DNA of 15,295 nt from Xanthobacteraceae bacterium (GCA_030043335.1 JASHXX010000102.1:1-15295); one strand, 5' to 3'. Numbered from the stretch's first letter, positions 1 to 7,689 are shown. Numbers and translations: made by a program. The notes: a model not told the origin generated them from the letters alone.

Positions 1-189
1 TGGCGGAGGGGGAGACCGCCGTACTCCGTTCTGGCCGCGTCCGCCCTGTTCGTCGTCGTTGAGGTTTCTCTCTATCGCCGTCTTTCCGCAGACGTTGATC
101 CGACAAGCGTCATCCTGTTCGCCCGCAGGGAACAGACACGTAGCCTTCGTCCGCTTGACCGGTCCCAGATAGTCGGCATCGTGCTGCCC
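1..189. other. Leader before antiporter, no clear gene
   Basis: No recognisable gene. The antiporter frame stays open from base 1 with no stop, and the upstream translation contains one hydrophobic run (YSVLAASALFVVVEVSLY), but it resembles no family I know and no good ribosome site marks an upstream start. Bases 2-6 and 16-20 form a 5-bp G-rich inverted repeat (GGCGG/CCGCC). Bases 1-14 resemble the 3' end of the tRNA-Ser gene at 11997 (13 of 14 identical). It may be plain leader, a truncated gene entering from the left, or an old attachment-site remnant. Confidence 0.3.
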
Positions 190-1800
190 ATGACTGCTAC
201 GATTCAAACTATACTGTTGCTGCTCGCGGTGCTCGTTGTCGTCGCCGTTGTCGCCAAGCGCCTGAACACGGCTCCTTCAATCCTGCTCGTCGTCGCCGGC
301 ATTGCGCTTGCCGTTATTCCCGGCCTGCCGCGGATCGCGCTCGCGCCTGAATTGGTGCTGCTCGGCTTTCTGCCGCCGCTGATCTATTCGGCCGGCGTCG
401 CTATGAGCTGGCGTGAATTCCGTTTCAACCTGCGGCCGATCACGCTGCTGGCCTTTGGTTGCGTCATCTTCACCAGCTGGGCGGTGGCGGCGGTTACCCA
501 CCTGGTGCTCGGCATGCCCTGGGTCGTTGGTTTCGTACTCGGTGCCATTGTGGCGCCGACCGACGTTGTCGCACCGCTTGCAATCATCCGAAATCTGGGT
601 CTGCCTCGCCGGTTAATCCTGGTGTTGGAGGGAGAGGGCGTCGCCAACGACGCTACGGCGTTGATCCTTTACCGCTTTGCCGTCGCCGCGGTGAGCAGCG
701 GCGCGTTTTCGCTGAGCGAGGCCGTCGGGTCTTTTGCTCTTATCGTGGTCGGTGAAATCGCCTACGGCATTGGCGTCGGCTGGTATAGCCTGCGCTTGCG
801 CCGCTGGGCCAATGATCCGCGCGTCGAGATCACGCTCTCGCTCTTGACGCCATACGCGGCGTTTCTCATTCCAGCGCATCTTGGCGGGTCCGGGGTGCTG
901 GCGACGGTAGCGGCGGGCTTGTACGTGAGCTGGAACGGACCGCTGCTCATTCCGGCGGCGACCCGGCTGCAAGGCATCTTCTTTTGGGATCTGCTCATCT
1001 ATTTGCTCGAGGGTCTCTTGTTTTTGGTGACCGGCATGGAGACCCGGGTATTGCTCGATCGAGCCGATTCGGTGCTACTGCACGAACTCGTGCTGGCGGT
1101 GCCGCTGACCGTCGGTGTGATCGTGCTGGCGCGATTCATCTGGGTCTATCCGTCGGTTTATCTGCCGCGCTGGCTCAGTCCCGCGCTGGCGCGCCGAGAT
1201 CCGCTGCCGCCCTGGCAGTGGTCTTTCCTGCTTGGCTTCGTCGGCGTGCGCGGCGTTGTTTCGCTCGCGGCAGCGCTTGCAGTCCCGCTGACTACTGCCT
1301 CCGGCAGGCTGTTTCCCGGTCGCGACCTTATTCTCTTCGTGACCTTCGGCGTCATCGTCGTCACACTGATTGGTCAGGGCCTGATGCTGCCGGCAATCGT
1401 GCGCTGGCTCGCTCTGCCGCACGACGCCGAGGACGAGCGTCGGCGGGAGCAAGATGCAGAGATTAGCGCTCGGCTCGATGCACTCAATGTCGCGCAAGAT
1501 CGTCTCGATGGGCTCGCCGCGGACGGCGAGACGCCCGCGGACGTGCTCGCCATTTTACGCGCGCGCCACGATTACCGCGCCGGGCAGCTGCCGAAGAGCA
1601 GGACGGACGGGCTCGAAGTGGTTGCGGCAGCAACGGAACTGCGGTTGGAGCTGATCGCCGCCGAGCGCGAATATATCTATCAGCTGTTGCAGAATGGGCA
1701 GATCACCGACGAAGCGCGTCGGCGCATTGAGCGCGAGCTTGATCTTGAGGAGGCAAGCCTCGCGGTCAGAAAGGAGGCGGGCAAAGAGACGCCGCTCTAG
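190..1800 (+). CDS. Na+/H+ antiporter, CPA1 family
   Basis: Integral inner-membrane cation/proton antiporter of the monovalent cation:proton antiporter-1 (NhaP/NHE-like) family, expected to exchange Na+ or K+ for H+ in pH and salt homeostasis. The roughly 400 N-terminal residues are a run of hydrophobic helices starting ILLLLAVLVVVAVVAK. The family signature is clear: VAPTDVVAPLAI (about residues 122-133) and LEGEGVANDATALIL (about 146-160), whose Asn-Asp pair is the ion-binding site, plus GVRGVVSLAAALAVPL near the last helices. A charged cytoplasmic tail of about 130 residues rich in Arg/Glu (DDAEDERRREQDAEISARLDAL region) follows and is probably helical and regulatory. The ATG at 190 was preferred; an in-frame GTG at 181 is possible, and neither has a strong Shine-Dalgarno. 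The gene stands alone and converges with the dehydrogenase. The family call is secure; the ion is not. Confidence 0.93.
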   Translation: MTATIQTILLLLAVLVVVAVVAKRLNTAPSILLVVAGIALAVIPGLPRIALAPELVLLGFLPPLIYSAGVAMSWREFRFNLRPITLLAFGCVIFTSWAVAAVTHLVLGMPWVVGFVLGAIVAPTDVVAPLAIIRNLGLPRRLILVLEGEGVANDATALILYRFAVAAVSSGAFSLSEAVGSFALIVVGEIAYGIGVGWYSLRLRRWANDPRVEITLSLLTPYAAFLIPAHLGGSGVLATVAAGLYVSWNGPLLIPAATRLQGIFFWDLLIYLLEGLLFLVTGMETRVLLDRADSVLLHELVLAVPLTVGVIVLARFIWVYPSVYLPRWLSPALARRDPLPPWQWSFLLGFVGVRGVVSLAAALAVPLTTASGRLFPGRDLILFVTFGVIVVTLIGQGLMLPAIVRWLALPHDAEDERRREQDAEISARLDALNVAQDRLDGLAADGETPADVLAILRARHDYRAGQLPKSRTDGLEVVAAATELRLELIAAEREYIYQLLQNGQITDEARRRIERELDLEEASLAVRKEAGKETPL

Positions 1801-1911
1801 CGACGAACAAAAGCCTTCGCCAAGCGGATATCTCCCCTACTCTTTGTCCGTCAGCGTGCTAGTGGTGGAGCCGTCCGCAGCGTCAAGGGCAGACACCGGA
1901 AGACCAGTCGC

Positions 1912-2684
1912 TCACTTGGAATGCCGTCCGCGCATCCAACACTCCGCACCACCATCGATGAAGAGGATTTGTCCGGTCATGAGAGAATTCTCCGGGCTGA
2001 CGCACCAAGCAAGGATGGCCGCGGCCTGCTCAGATGACCGGGATATGCCCCGCGCAGCGGCACCATCCGACCCATCGCCGCTCTGCGATCGGGATCTGAA
2101 AGGATATACGCAGCCGAGGGCGTGTCGAAAAACCCTAGCGCAACTACATTCAGCGGAATTCCGGCACCAGCCCATTGCGGTTCGACCGCGACCCTTCGGC
2201 ACCAACGTTTCAAAGCTTGCTTGGCATTGCCATACAGATCTGCGCCTTTTCCCGCGGCGATCGCGTCCCTCGCTGCAACGGTCGCCGCGCGTTCGTCCAG
2301 ACCGAGACAAGCCTCGACGAGTGCCGCATCAGGCGGGCTCAGCGAGGCTATGGACGACACCATCACGGCACGAGGCGCAGGGCCGGCCTCCAGGAGCGGC
2401 CGCAACCCTTCGAGGGTCGCCACCGCGCCGAAGAAGTTCAACGAGAGGCTGGTCTCCGGTGCGCCGCCACCGGCATTTGCAACGATGGCGTCGACCGTCC
2501 CTCCGGACAGCCGTGTGACGCCGTCGACCAGCGCCGCACGTCCTTCGTCAGTCGCGAGATCCCCGATGACGTCCGCATCGTGGAGATCACAAGCAATGAC
2601 ACGGGCTCCCCGATCCCGAAGGTAGCGCGCGGTTGCCGCTCCGATGCCGGACGCAGGACCGGTCACGACATAGATTCGGTCCAT
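1912..2684 (-). pseudogene. SDR family oxidoreductase, frameshifted near C-terminus
   Basis: NAD(P)-dependent short-chain dehydrogenase/reductase of the classical type, resembling 3-alpha-hydroxysteroid dehydrogenase-like SDRs. Visible from the start: cofactor motif TGPASGIG (residues 8-15), VANAGGG (68-74), the Ser region VMVSSIAS (107-114) and catalytic Tyr151/Lys155 in YGNAK. The reading frame leaves the family sequence after PLRGAYPGH and stops at 1977, while the expected C-terminus (QAAAILAWCVSPENSLMTGQ then ILFIDGGAE) continues in another frame to 1912. Restoring one base near 2033 gives HPEQAAAILAW and a normal 257-residue protein, so this is a single-base loss or a sequencing error. 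The start at 2684 has a good GGAGG about 6 bases upstream. Without the repair a 235-residue protein with a scrambled tail would be made; the catalytic part would remain but the substrate-loop and dimer end would be lost. The promoter carries paired palindromes. Confidence 0.82.
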
Positions 2685-2705
2685 GGCGGCCTCCGGCTTC
2701 AACCG

Positions 2706-2721
2706 GCAAATGATCATTCAC
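2706..2721. promoter_or_regulatory. Operator palindrome O2 (degenerate copy)
   Basis: A second copy with the same inner ten bases AATGATCATT (2709-2718) and a matching outer G/C pair, but two mismatches per arm. Its centre is 33 bp from the first palindrome, close to three helical turns, so two dimers could sit on the same DNA face. It lies in the SDR leader, downstream of the inferred -10 and upstream of the ribosome site. Confidence 0.5.
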
Positions 2722-2732
2722 AAACGGCCCAT

Positions 2733-2761
2733 CGTCTAGTAAATGATCATTTACCTGCCAA
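2733..2761 (-). promoter_or_regulatory. Promoter of the SDR gene with embedded operator
   Basis: On the minus strand TTGGCA (2761-2756) and TAGACG (2738-2733) are separated by 17 bases, a plausible sigma-70 type -35/-10 pair. The spacer is almost exactly filled by the perfect 16-bp palindrome at 2739-2754. It lies 49 bases upstream of the SDR start codon. The -10 match is only partial, so the assignment rests mainly on the spacing and the operator position. Confidence 0.5.
2739..2754. promoter_or_regulatory. Operator palindrome O1 (perfect 16 bp)
   Basis: The sequence GTAAATGATCATTTAC is its own reverse complement over all 16 bases, centred on GATC. Size, AT-rich arms and position between promoter hexamers fit a TetR/AcrR-type repressor site. 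No regulator gene lies in the window, so the protein that binds is unknown. Confidence 0.6.
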
Positions 2762-3115
2762 GACGCCTGCTGCCTCGCCTCGTGGGCGACCCCGCGTGGC
2801 ACGGCTTCGTTGAAAAGCGAATGAGCGTCCTGTTGGGAACACCGGACTCGGACCCGGACTTGGCGAAAGGCTGACCTCCGCCGCACCTACGGACCACATC
2901 GTTCTCGCATTTTCCTTCCACCCAGGGAGGGCTAGGCTGAACAGGTTTTGGGGGGGCAGCGTTGCCGTCCGCGTCCACGCTGCTGGTATCCGCAGAGTTT
3001 TCTGTCAGACCGACCAAAACGTCGAGACAAGGACGACGGCGATGGTTCAAACGCACCCGCCCTGGCAGACCGCATTCAGATCGGTCCAGCCCGAAGACAG
3101 CGTAGGAGAGATCGA
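2762..3115. other. Intergenic stretch without a supported gene
   Basis: This gap between the SDR promoter and the first DoxX gene holds no reading frame resembling a known protein on either strand. It should contain the promoter of the rightward gene cluster, but I cannot pick a convincing -35/-10. A homopolymer of seven G lies at 2950-2956. A good ribosome site (GGAGAG) precedes the DoxX start at its right edge. Confidence 0.4.
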
Positions 3116-3598
3116 ATGAGATGGACCATGATGGATTTACTGTTCGTTGGTGTTGGGTGGACCGACCTCGCGATCACCCTGAACCGGATCGCAGTCGGGG
3201 CGTTCTTTATGCTCTCGGGCTACCACAAGCTGTTCAACCCACAGCGCCATCGCGAGTTCACCGACGAACTAAAGGAACTCGGCGTTCATGCAGTCGGCTT
3301 CAATCAATGGTGGGTACCGTTGGTCGAGATCACCGCCGGCGGCGGCGTCCTCATCGGGCTTTTGGCGCCACTCGCCGCGCTTGGCCTGCTTGTCATCATC
3401 CTCGTCGCCATCGCTACCTCGGGACCGCAGCGAATTAAGGTCTACAAGCCGATCGATGAATCAGACCGCATCGACGATTGGCTCTATCTGCCCGAGGTCC
3501 TCTATGCCTTCATGCTGACAATGGTCATCTCGGCTGGCGCCGGACCCTATAGCCTTGATGCCTTGATCTTGGGCCTGATCGACAAACGCGGCGCGTGA
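3116..3598 (+). CDS. DoxX family membrane protein (first copy)
   Basis: Small four-helix inner-membrane protein of the DoxX family, named after a subunit of archaeal thiosulfate:quinone oxidoreductase; bacterial members are associated with redox stress but mostly lack a defined reaction. The 160 residues show hydrophobic helices at about 16-38 (ITLNRIAVGAFFMLSGYHKLF, with the typical G-x-x-KLF after helix 1), 66-84, 86-104 and 128-142. A charged loop, KVYKPIDESDRIDDW, lies before the last helix. The ATG at 3116 was chosen because GGAG stands 8 bases upstream and the helix pattern begins just after it; the frame is open further upstream without support. It is the first gene of the rightward cluster, 100 bp ahead of the CocE-type hydrolase. 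Confidence 0.82.
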   Translation: MRWTMMDLLFVGVGWTDLAITLNRIAVGAFFMLSGYHKLFNPQRHREFTDELKELGVHAVGFNQWWVPLVEITAGGGVLIGLLAPLAALGLLVIILVAIATSGPQRIKVYKPIDESDRIDDWLYLPEVLYAFMLTMVISAGAGPYSLDALILGLIDKRGA

Positions 3599-3628
3599 GT
3601 TCGCAATGGCGAAAATCCCGCCACCCTC

Positions 3629-3671
3629 GGAAGCACACATCGCCGTCGATTTGTGACGGCTTGCAGCTTCC
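3629..3671 (+). repeat. Nested inverted repeat between DoxX and CocE genes
   Basis: The outer arms GGAAGC (3629-3634) and GCTTCC (3666-3671) enclose inner arms GCCGTC (3642-3647) and GACGGC (3655-3660) with a 7-base loop. In RNA this would be a two-tier hairpin. No T-run follows, so it is not a standard terminator; it could be an intercistronic stability or processing element. Confidence 0.45.
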
Positions 3672-3698
3672 GTAATCATTGCCAATGGGAGTGTCCCC

Positions 3699-5645
3699 GT
3701 GATTGTCACGACTTTTCCAAACGCCGTGCGCGTTATCGAGCACACGTTGATACCGTTGAAAGACGGTACGATGCTGGCGGCCCGCATCTGGTTGCCGGAA
3801 GATGCCGAACAGAATCCGGTTCCTGCAATCCTGGAGTATCTCCCATATCGCAAGCGCGACGGCACATACGAGCGGGACGCGCTGACTCATCCCTATCTGG
3901 CGGGTCACGGCTACGCCGGCGTTCGCGTCGACCTTCGAGGGTGCGGCGAATCGACGGGTTTGTTGTTCGACGAGTACGCCAAGCAGGAACAAGACGATGG
4001 CTTGGAGGTGATCGCTTGGCTGGCAGCTCAGCGCTGGTGCAACGGCTCCGTCGGGATGATGGGAATTTCCTGGGGTGGGTTCAATGGACTTCAGATTGCG
4101 GCGCGCCGTCCTCCGGCACTCAAAGCTATCGTCACCATTTGTTCGACCGACGATCGGTACGCCGACGACGCGCATTACATGGGCGGCACGTTTCTTACTA
4201 CCGCCGGACTTGAGTGGGCCTTTTTCTTTTTCAGCTTGATGTGCCTTCCGCCCGATCCTGCGCTGGTCGGCGACAGCTGGCGGGCGATGTGGTTGGAGCG
4301 CCTGCAGCACATACCGCTGTTCCAGGACAATTGGCTGCAGCACCAACGACGCGATGCATATTGGAGGCACGGATCGGTGTGCGAGGACTACGCAGCAATC
4401 CAATGCCCGGTCTATGCCGTCGGTGGTTGGACCGATGGTTATAAGAATGCAATCCCGCGCCTTCTCGAGGGACTGAAGGTGCCCCGCAAGGGTCTCATTG
4501 GACCATGGGGGCACGCCTATCCGCACTTTGCACTTCCCGGACCCCAGATCGGATTCCTCCAGGAAATCCTGCGTTGGTGGGATTACTGGCTCAAGGGCAT
4601 CGATACCGGCGTGACGGACGAACCGATGCTGCGTGCGTGGATGACGGAAAGCGTGAAACCGGCGACCCACCACGACACCTTGCCGGGCCGATGGATTGCT
4701 GAGCCTTCGTGGCCCGCACCAACGGTAACAACCCGGCGGTTGTTCTTGACCGACACCGGACTTCGAGAGGCAAGCGCATCTTTGACGGCTCGAGCGGTAT
4801 GTTCGCCGCAGACGGTTGGCAAGTGTGCGGGCTATTGGGTTCCATTCGGCCGTGGGCATGATCAGGCCGGCGACCAGCAAGAAGACGACGCCCGCTCCCT
4901 GGTTTTCGAGACGACGCCACTCGATGAGCCGATCGAGATCCTTGGCGCCCCTGTCGTCACGCTTGATGTCGCGTCCGATCGGCCGATTGCGAATCTGGCC
5001 GTGCGGCTATGCGATGTGCACCCGTCCGGTGAATCGCTGCGCGTCAGTTATGGCGTGCTCAACCTCACTCATCGCGAGGGCCACGAACAGCCCGCCCTGC
5101 TGACGACAGGCGAACGCTACCGCGTGCACATAAAGCTCAATGATGCGGGCTCGGCATTTCCAGCCGGCCACAAGGTGAGACTTGCGATATCGACGACGTA
5201 CTGGCCGATGATCTGGCCCGGTCCGGAGACGGCGACTGTGCGGATCTTTGCCGGCACGCTCGATCTGCCGCAACGCTCGCCCAACGGGGCAGATGCGACG
5301 CTCGCGCCATTTCCCGAACCGGAGACGGCGCCGCCCGAGAAACCAACCGTTATTCACCGTGATGGCGTCCGGATTGAGCGCATCGACCGCATCGGTCTGG
5401 AACTAGGCACACAGTGGAAATCGCAGTATCACGTCGAGGAGAATGATCCGCTCAGCGCCGTTGCCGAACTGCGCGATACTCAGACTCTGTCGCGAAATGA
5501 ATGGCAGATCCGGGTCGAGACGCGGCTGCGGATGTCATGCACCGGCGACGCCTTCCTGCTGCAGGGAAGTTTACGCGCCTGGGAGGGCGATAACGAAGTG
5601 TGTCGTCGCGACTGGAACCGCTCCATTCCCCGGGATTTCTCTTGA
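3699..5645 (+). CDS. CocE/NonD family serine hydrolase
   Basis: Alpha/beta-hydrolase of the CocE/NonD (peptidase S15-like, X-Pro dipeptidyl-peptidase) family, whose members cleave acyl, ester or peptide bonds, as in bacterial cocaine esterase and glutaryl-7-ACA acylase. The 648 residues fit the family. The N-terminal catalytic domain shows DGTMLAARIWLP (22-33), the nucleophile elbow GISWGG with Ser124, the Asp of GGWTDGY (Asp246) and the His of GPWGH (His272). The C-terminal part, from about residue 390, is the jelly-roll domain (IEILGAPVVTLDVASDRP, GHKVRLAISTTYWP). No signal peptide is seen, so it is probably cytoplasmic. The start is a GTG with GGGAG about 7 bases upstream; no ATG fits. It lies between two DoxX genes, and its TGA is followed in the same frame, without another stop, by the next gene. 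The substrate is unknown. Confidence 0.92.
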   Translation: MIVTTFPNAVRVIEHTLIPLKDGTMLAARIWLPEDAEQNPVPAILEYLPYRKRDGTYERDALTHPYLAGHGYAGVRVDLRGCGESTGLLFDEYAKQEQDDGLEVIAWLAAQRWCNGSVGMMGISWGGFNGLQIAARRPPALKAIVTICSTDDRYADDAHYMGGTFLTTAGLEWAFFFFSLMCLPPDPALVGDSWRAMWLERLQHIPLFQDNWLQHQRRDAYWRHGSVCEDYAAIQCPVYAVGGWTDGYKNAIPRLLEGLKVPRKGLIGPWGHAYPHFALPGPQIGFLQEILRWWDYWLKGIDTGVTDEPMLRAWMTESVKPATHHDTLPGRWIAEPSWPAPTVTTRRLFLTDTGLREASASLTARAVCSPQTVGKCAGYWVPFGRGHDQAGDQQEDDARSLVFETTPLDEPIEILGAPVVTLDVASDRPIANLAVRLCDVHPSGESLRVSYGVLNLTHREGHEQPALLTTGERYRVHIKLNDAGSAFPAGHKVRLAISTTYWPMIWPGPETATVRIFAGTLDLPQRSPNGADATLAPFPEPETAPPEKPTVIHRDGVRIERIDRIGLELGTQWKSQYHVEENDPLSAVAELRDTQTLSRNEWQIRVETRLRMSCTGDAFLLQGSLRAWEGDNEVCRRDWNRSIPRDFS

Positions 5646-5687
5646 TCGATCTGTAACGACAAGAAAATTGCGACTGAGGGTAGTGTT

Positions 5688-6107
5688 CTGACAAACGACA
5701 TCAACGATGAACTCATTCTCGCGGCGCGCCTTCTCCTCACGGCGCTGTTTCTGATTTTTGGCTGGCGAAAACTGAGGGACTTTTCGGGCACGGTCAGTCA
5801 AATGGTCGAGCTTGGCGTTCCGACGCCGGTACTGGCTGCTGCCGTAGCAACCTTCATGGAGCTTCCGGTCGCGTTCGCGGTCGCTGTCGGCGCGCTCGCG
5901 CGTCCTGCGGCCTTGCTGATGTTTTTTTACACACTGGGAACTGCGCTTATCGGGCATCGTTATTGGACGGTGAAAGGTGCGGGTTACGTCGACAGCATGG
6001 ATGGCTTTTACAAAAATCTCAGTATCATGGGAGGTTTCCTGCTGTTGTCCGTGGCCGGTGCGGGAAAATATTCGGTCGATGCATTGCTAGGAATCGCCGC
6101 ACCATAA
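5688..6107 (+). CDS. DoxX family membrane protein (second copy), CTG start
   Basis: DoxX-type four-helix inner-membrane protein. The first in-frame ATG (5802) would remove helix 1 and the conserved FGWRKLRDFSGTV segment, which is plainly present upstream in the same frame. No in-frame ATG, GTG or TTG exists between the CocE stop and that segment. A CTG at 5688 has GAGGG (5676-5680) 7 bases upstream and gives a 139-residue protein beginning TNDINDELILAARLLL after the initiator, a normal DoxX length. Helices lie at about 11-28, 48-70, 72-90 and 112-128. It is shorter than and diverged from the DoxX at 3116. It starts 42 bp after the CocE stop and ends 3 bp before the longest start of the next gene, so co-transcription is very likely. 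The family is confident; the start codon is inferred. Confidence 0.8.
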   Translation: MTNDINDELILAARLLLTALFLIFGWRKLRDFSGTVSQMVELGVPTPVLAAAVATFMELPVAFAVAVGALARPAALLMFFYTLGTALIGHRYWTVKGAGYVDSMDGFYKNLSIMGGFLLLSVAGAGKYSVDALLGIAAP

Positions 6108-6110
6108 TCT

Positions 6111-7115
6111 GTGGCTATTGGATGGGCGCTGCCGACAAATTGCGCAGGCGGACGGTTCGTGGAGTATGCAATTGTGACAACTCAGATTTTTCTGGCAGCT
6201 GCGACGGCGTTGATCGGCGGTCATCCTGCGCAGGCTGCTTCACTGGAGTCGACGTCGGCGACAACGACCTATCATCGCGTGACGGTTGATGGCGTCGGAG
6301 TTTTCTATCGCGAGGCTGGTCCGAAGAGCGCGCCGACGATCGTGCTCCTGCACGGCTTCCCCTCTTCCTCGCGCGAGTTCGATACCCTTATCCCTTTGCT
6401 CGCAACGCGCTATCATCTAATAGCGCCGGATTTTCCAGGTTTCGGTCAGAGTGACGCCCCGCCGCCGCCGTCGTACGTATACACCTTTGACAATTTGGCG
6501 AAGACAATCAACGCTCTGCTCGAGCGACTCGAGATCGACAAATACACCTTCTACCTTCACGACTATGGCGGGCCGGTCGGCTTTCGCATCATCTCGGCGC
6601 ATCCGGAGCGGCTGCGAGCACTTATCGTCCAGAACGCCAATGTCTATGAGGAGGGCTTGGGCGCTAAGTGGGCTGGCATTGCGCAATATTGGGCCGATCC
6701 GAAAGCGCATCCTGAAGTGTTCGACGCGTTCGTGTCGCTCACGGCGACCGAACAGCGTCACACGCTCGGCACCTCGCATGCCGAACGTTACAACCCGGAC
6801 ACCTGGACCGACGAGTACGCTCACTTGTCGAGACCCGGCCAACACGAGATCCAGGCCGATCTGCTGTACGACTACCGGACGAATGTCGCGTCCTATCCGG
6901 CGTGGCAAGCGTGGTTGCGCAAGCACAAGCCGCCATCTCTGGTAGTCTGGGGGCGGAACGATCCCTCGTTCATCGCTGCCGGTGCGCAGGCGTTCAAGCG
7001 CGATCTGCCTGACGCCGAAATCCACCTGCTCGACGCCGGCCATTTCGCCTTGGACGAGAAGAACGACGAGATCGCCACTCTCGTTCTTGCGTTCTTGGCC
7101 AAACATTTCGACTGA
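6111..7115 (+). CDS. Alpha/beta-hydrolase, epoxide hydrolase/dehalogenase-like, exported
   Basis: Alpha/beta-hydrolase of the epoxide hydrolase / haloalkane dehalogenase superfamily. In the 334-residue form: oxyanion motif HGFP (81-84), nucleophile Asp151 in HDYGGP, acid Asp284 in GRNDP, base His311 in DAGH and a cap domain between. The Asp nucleophile excludes ordinary serine esterases. The Tyr after it, where haloalkane dehalogenases have Trp, points toward epoxide hydrolase or a relative rather than a true haloalkane dehalogenase. An N-terminal hydrophobic stretch, QIFLAAATALIGGHPAQAA, looks like a signal peptide ending at AQA-A, so the enzyme is probably periplasmic. The start is uncertain: GTG 6111 is coupled to the previous stop, GTG 6159 has a weak site, and GTG 6174 has GGAG 9 bases upstream. 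Confidence 0.88.
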   Translation: MAIGWALPTNCAGGRFVEYAIVTTQIFLAAATALIGGHPAQAASLESTSATTTYHRVTVDGVGVFYREAGPKSAPTIVLLHGFPSSSREFDTLIPLLATRYHLIAPDFPGFGQSDAPPPPSYVYTFDNLAKTINALLERLEIDKYTFYLHDYGGPVGFRIISAHPERLRALIVQNANVYEEGLGAKWAGIAQYWADPKAHPEVFDAFVSLTATEQRHTLGTSHAERYNPDTWTDEYAHLSRPGQHEIQADLLYDYRTNVASYPAWQAWLRKHKPPSLVVWGRNDPSFIAAGAQAFKRDLPDAEIHLLDAGHFALDEKNDEIATLVLAFLAKHFD

Positions 7116-7171
7116 CCGATCGTGACTTTATATCCTCCGAAATATCCCCCGAAACCGAATAGGAGTCGTCC

Positions 7172-7627
7172 ATGAGCCAGGCGCAAGTCGACCAGAAAAC
7201 CTATCAGATGCCGCCGCAGGACGGCATTACCGTCGCACACTTTCTCACCGTCGCCGACATCGGGCGATCGCTTCGATTTTACGAAACGGTCTTCGGTAGT
7301 CGCATTCTGAGCAGAGGCGACAGCAAGGGCGCGCCGGGTTACCTCCAGATCGCGAACACGTGGCTCATTGTCAATGTCGGGGGCGGTCCGACGCCCGACA
7401 AACCAACGGTAACGCTCAACGTCCCCCCCGACCCCGATTCAATCAGCAGCTTCATGAATATCCGCGTAGCGGACATTCAAGCGTGCTATGAGCTATGGCG
7501 AAGTCGAGGCGCCGAGTTCATCACCGAGCCAAAGCCAAAATACGGCGAGACGCGCTGCTACATTCGCGATCCTGACGGTTACATTATCGAAGTTGGGCAA
7601 AGTAACCCGGGCGTCGCTTACGGCTAA
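7172..7627 (+). CDS. VOC family protein (glyoxalase/dioxygenase fold)
   Basis: Vicinal-oxygen-chelate fold protein of 151 residues, the size of a two-module glyoxalase/bleomycin-resistance type monomer. Module one begins AHFLTVADIGRSLRFYETVF (22-41), with His23 at the usual first metal-ligand position. Module two begins SSFMNIRVADIQACYELW (92-109) and ends RDPDGYIIEVGQ, with Glu140 at the final ligand position. The second-module position normally held by His has no His, so the metal site may be incomplete. Members range from lyases and dioxygenases to drug-binding proteins. The ATG at 7172 has AGGAG 6-7 bases upstream. It follows the hydrolase by 56 bp and belongs to the same cluster. Confidence 0.88.
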   Translation: MSQAQVDQKTYQMPPQDGITVAHFLTVADIGRSLRFYETVFGSRILSRGDSKGAPGYLQIANTWLIVNVGGGPTPDKPTVTLNVPPDPDSISSFMNIRVADIQACYELWRSRGAEFITEPKPKYGETRCYIRDPDGYIIEVGQSNPGVAYG

Positions 7628-7689
7628 ACGGCACGACCCATGAAAGCATCCGCGGCGACCGCGTACACTCCGCCGACGTGAGCTCCGCT

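Noticed and set aside
613..1497. Several minus-strand frames opposite the antiporter
   Set aside because: Charged, low-complexity translations typical of antisense frames; the antiporter is certain.
2122..2813. Two long plus-strand frames opposite the SDR gene
   Set aside because: No recognisable motif, rich in Arg/Ser/Pro; the SDR on the minus strand explains the openness.
2950..2956. Seven-G tract as a phase-variation switch
   Set aside because: It lies in non-coding DNA, 160 bp before the DoxX start and outside an identified promoter; short for slippage control.
3525..4880. 451-codon open frame on the minus strand opposite the first DoxX and the CocE gene
   Set aside because: It is antisense to well-supported genes, has no family motif and low-quality composition; a GC-rich shadow frame.
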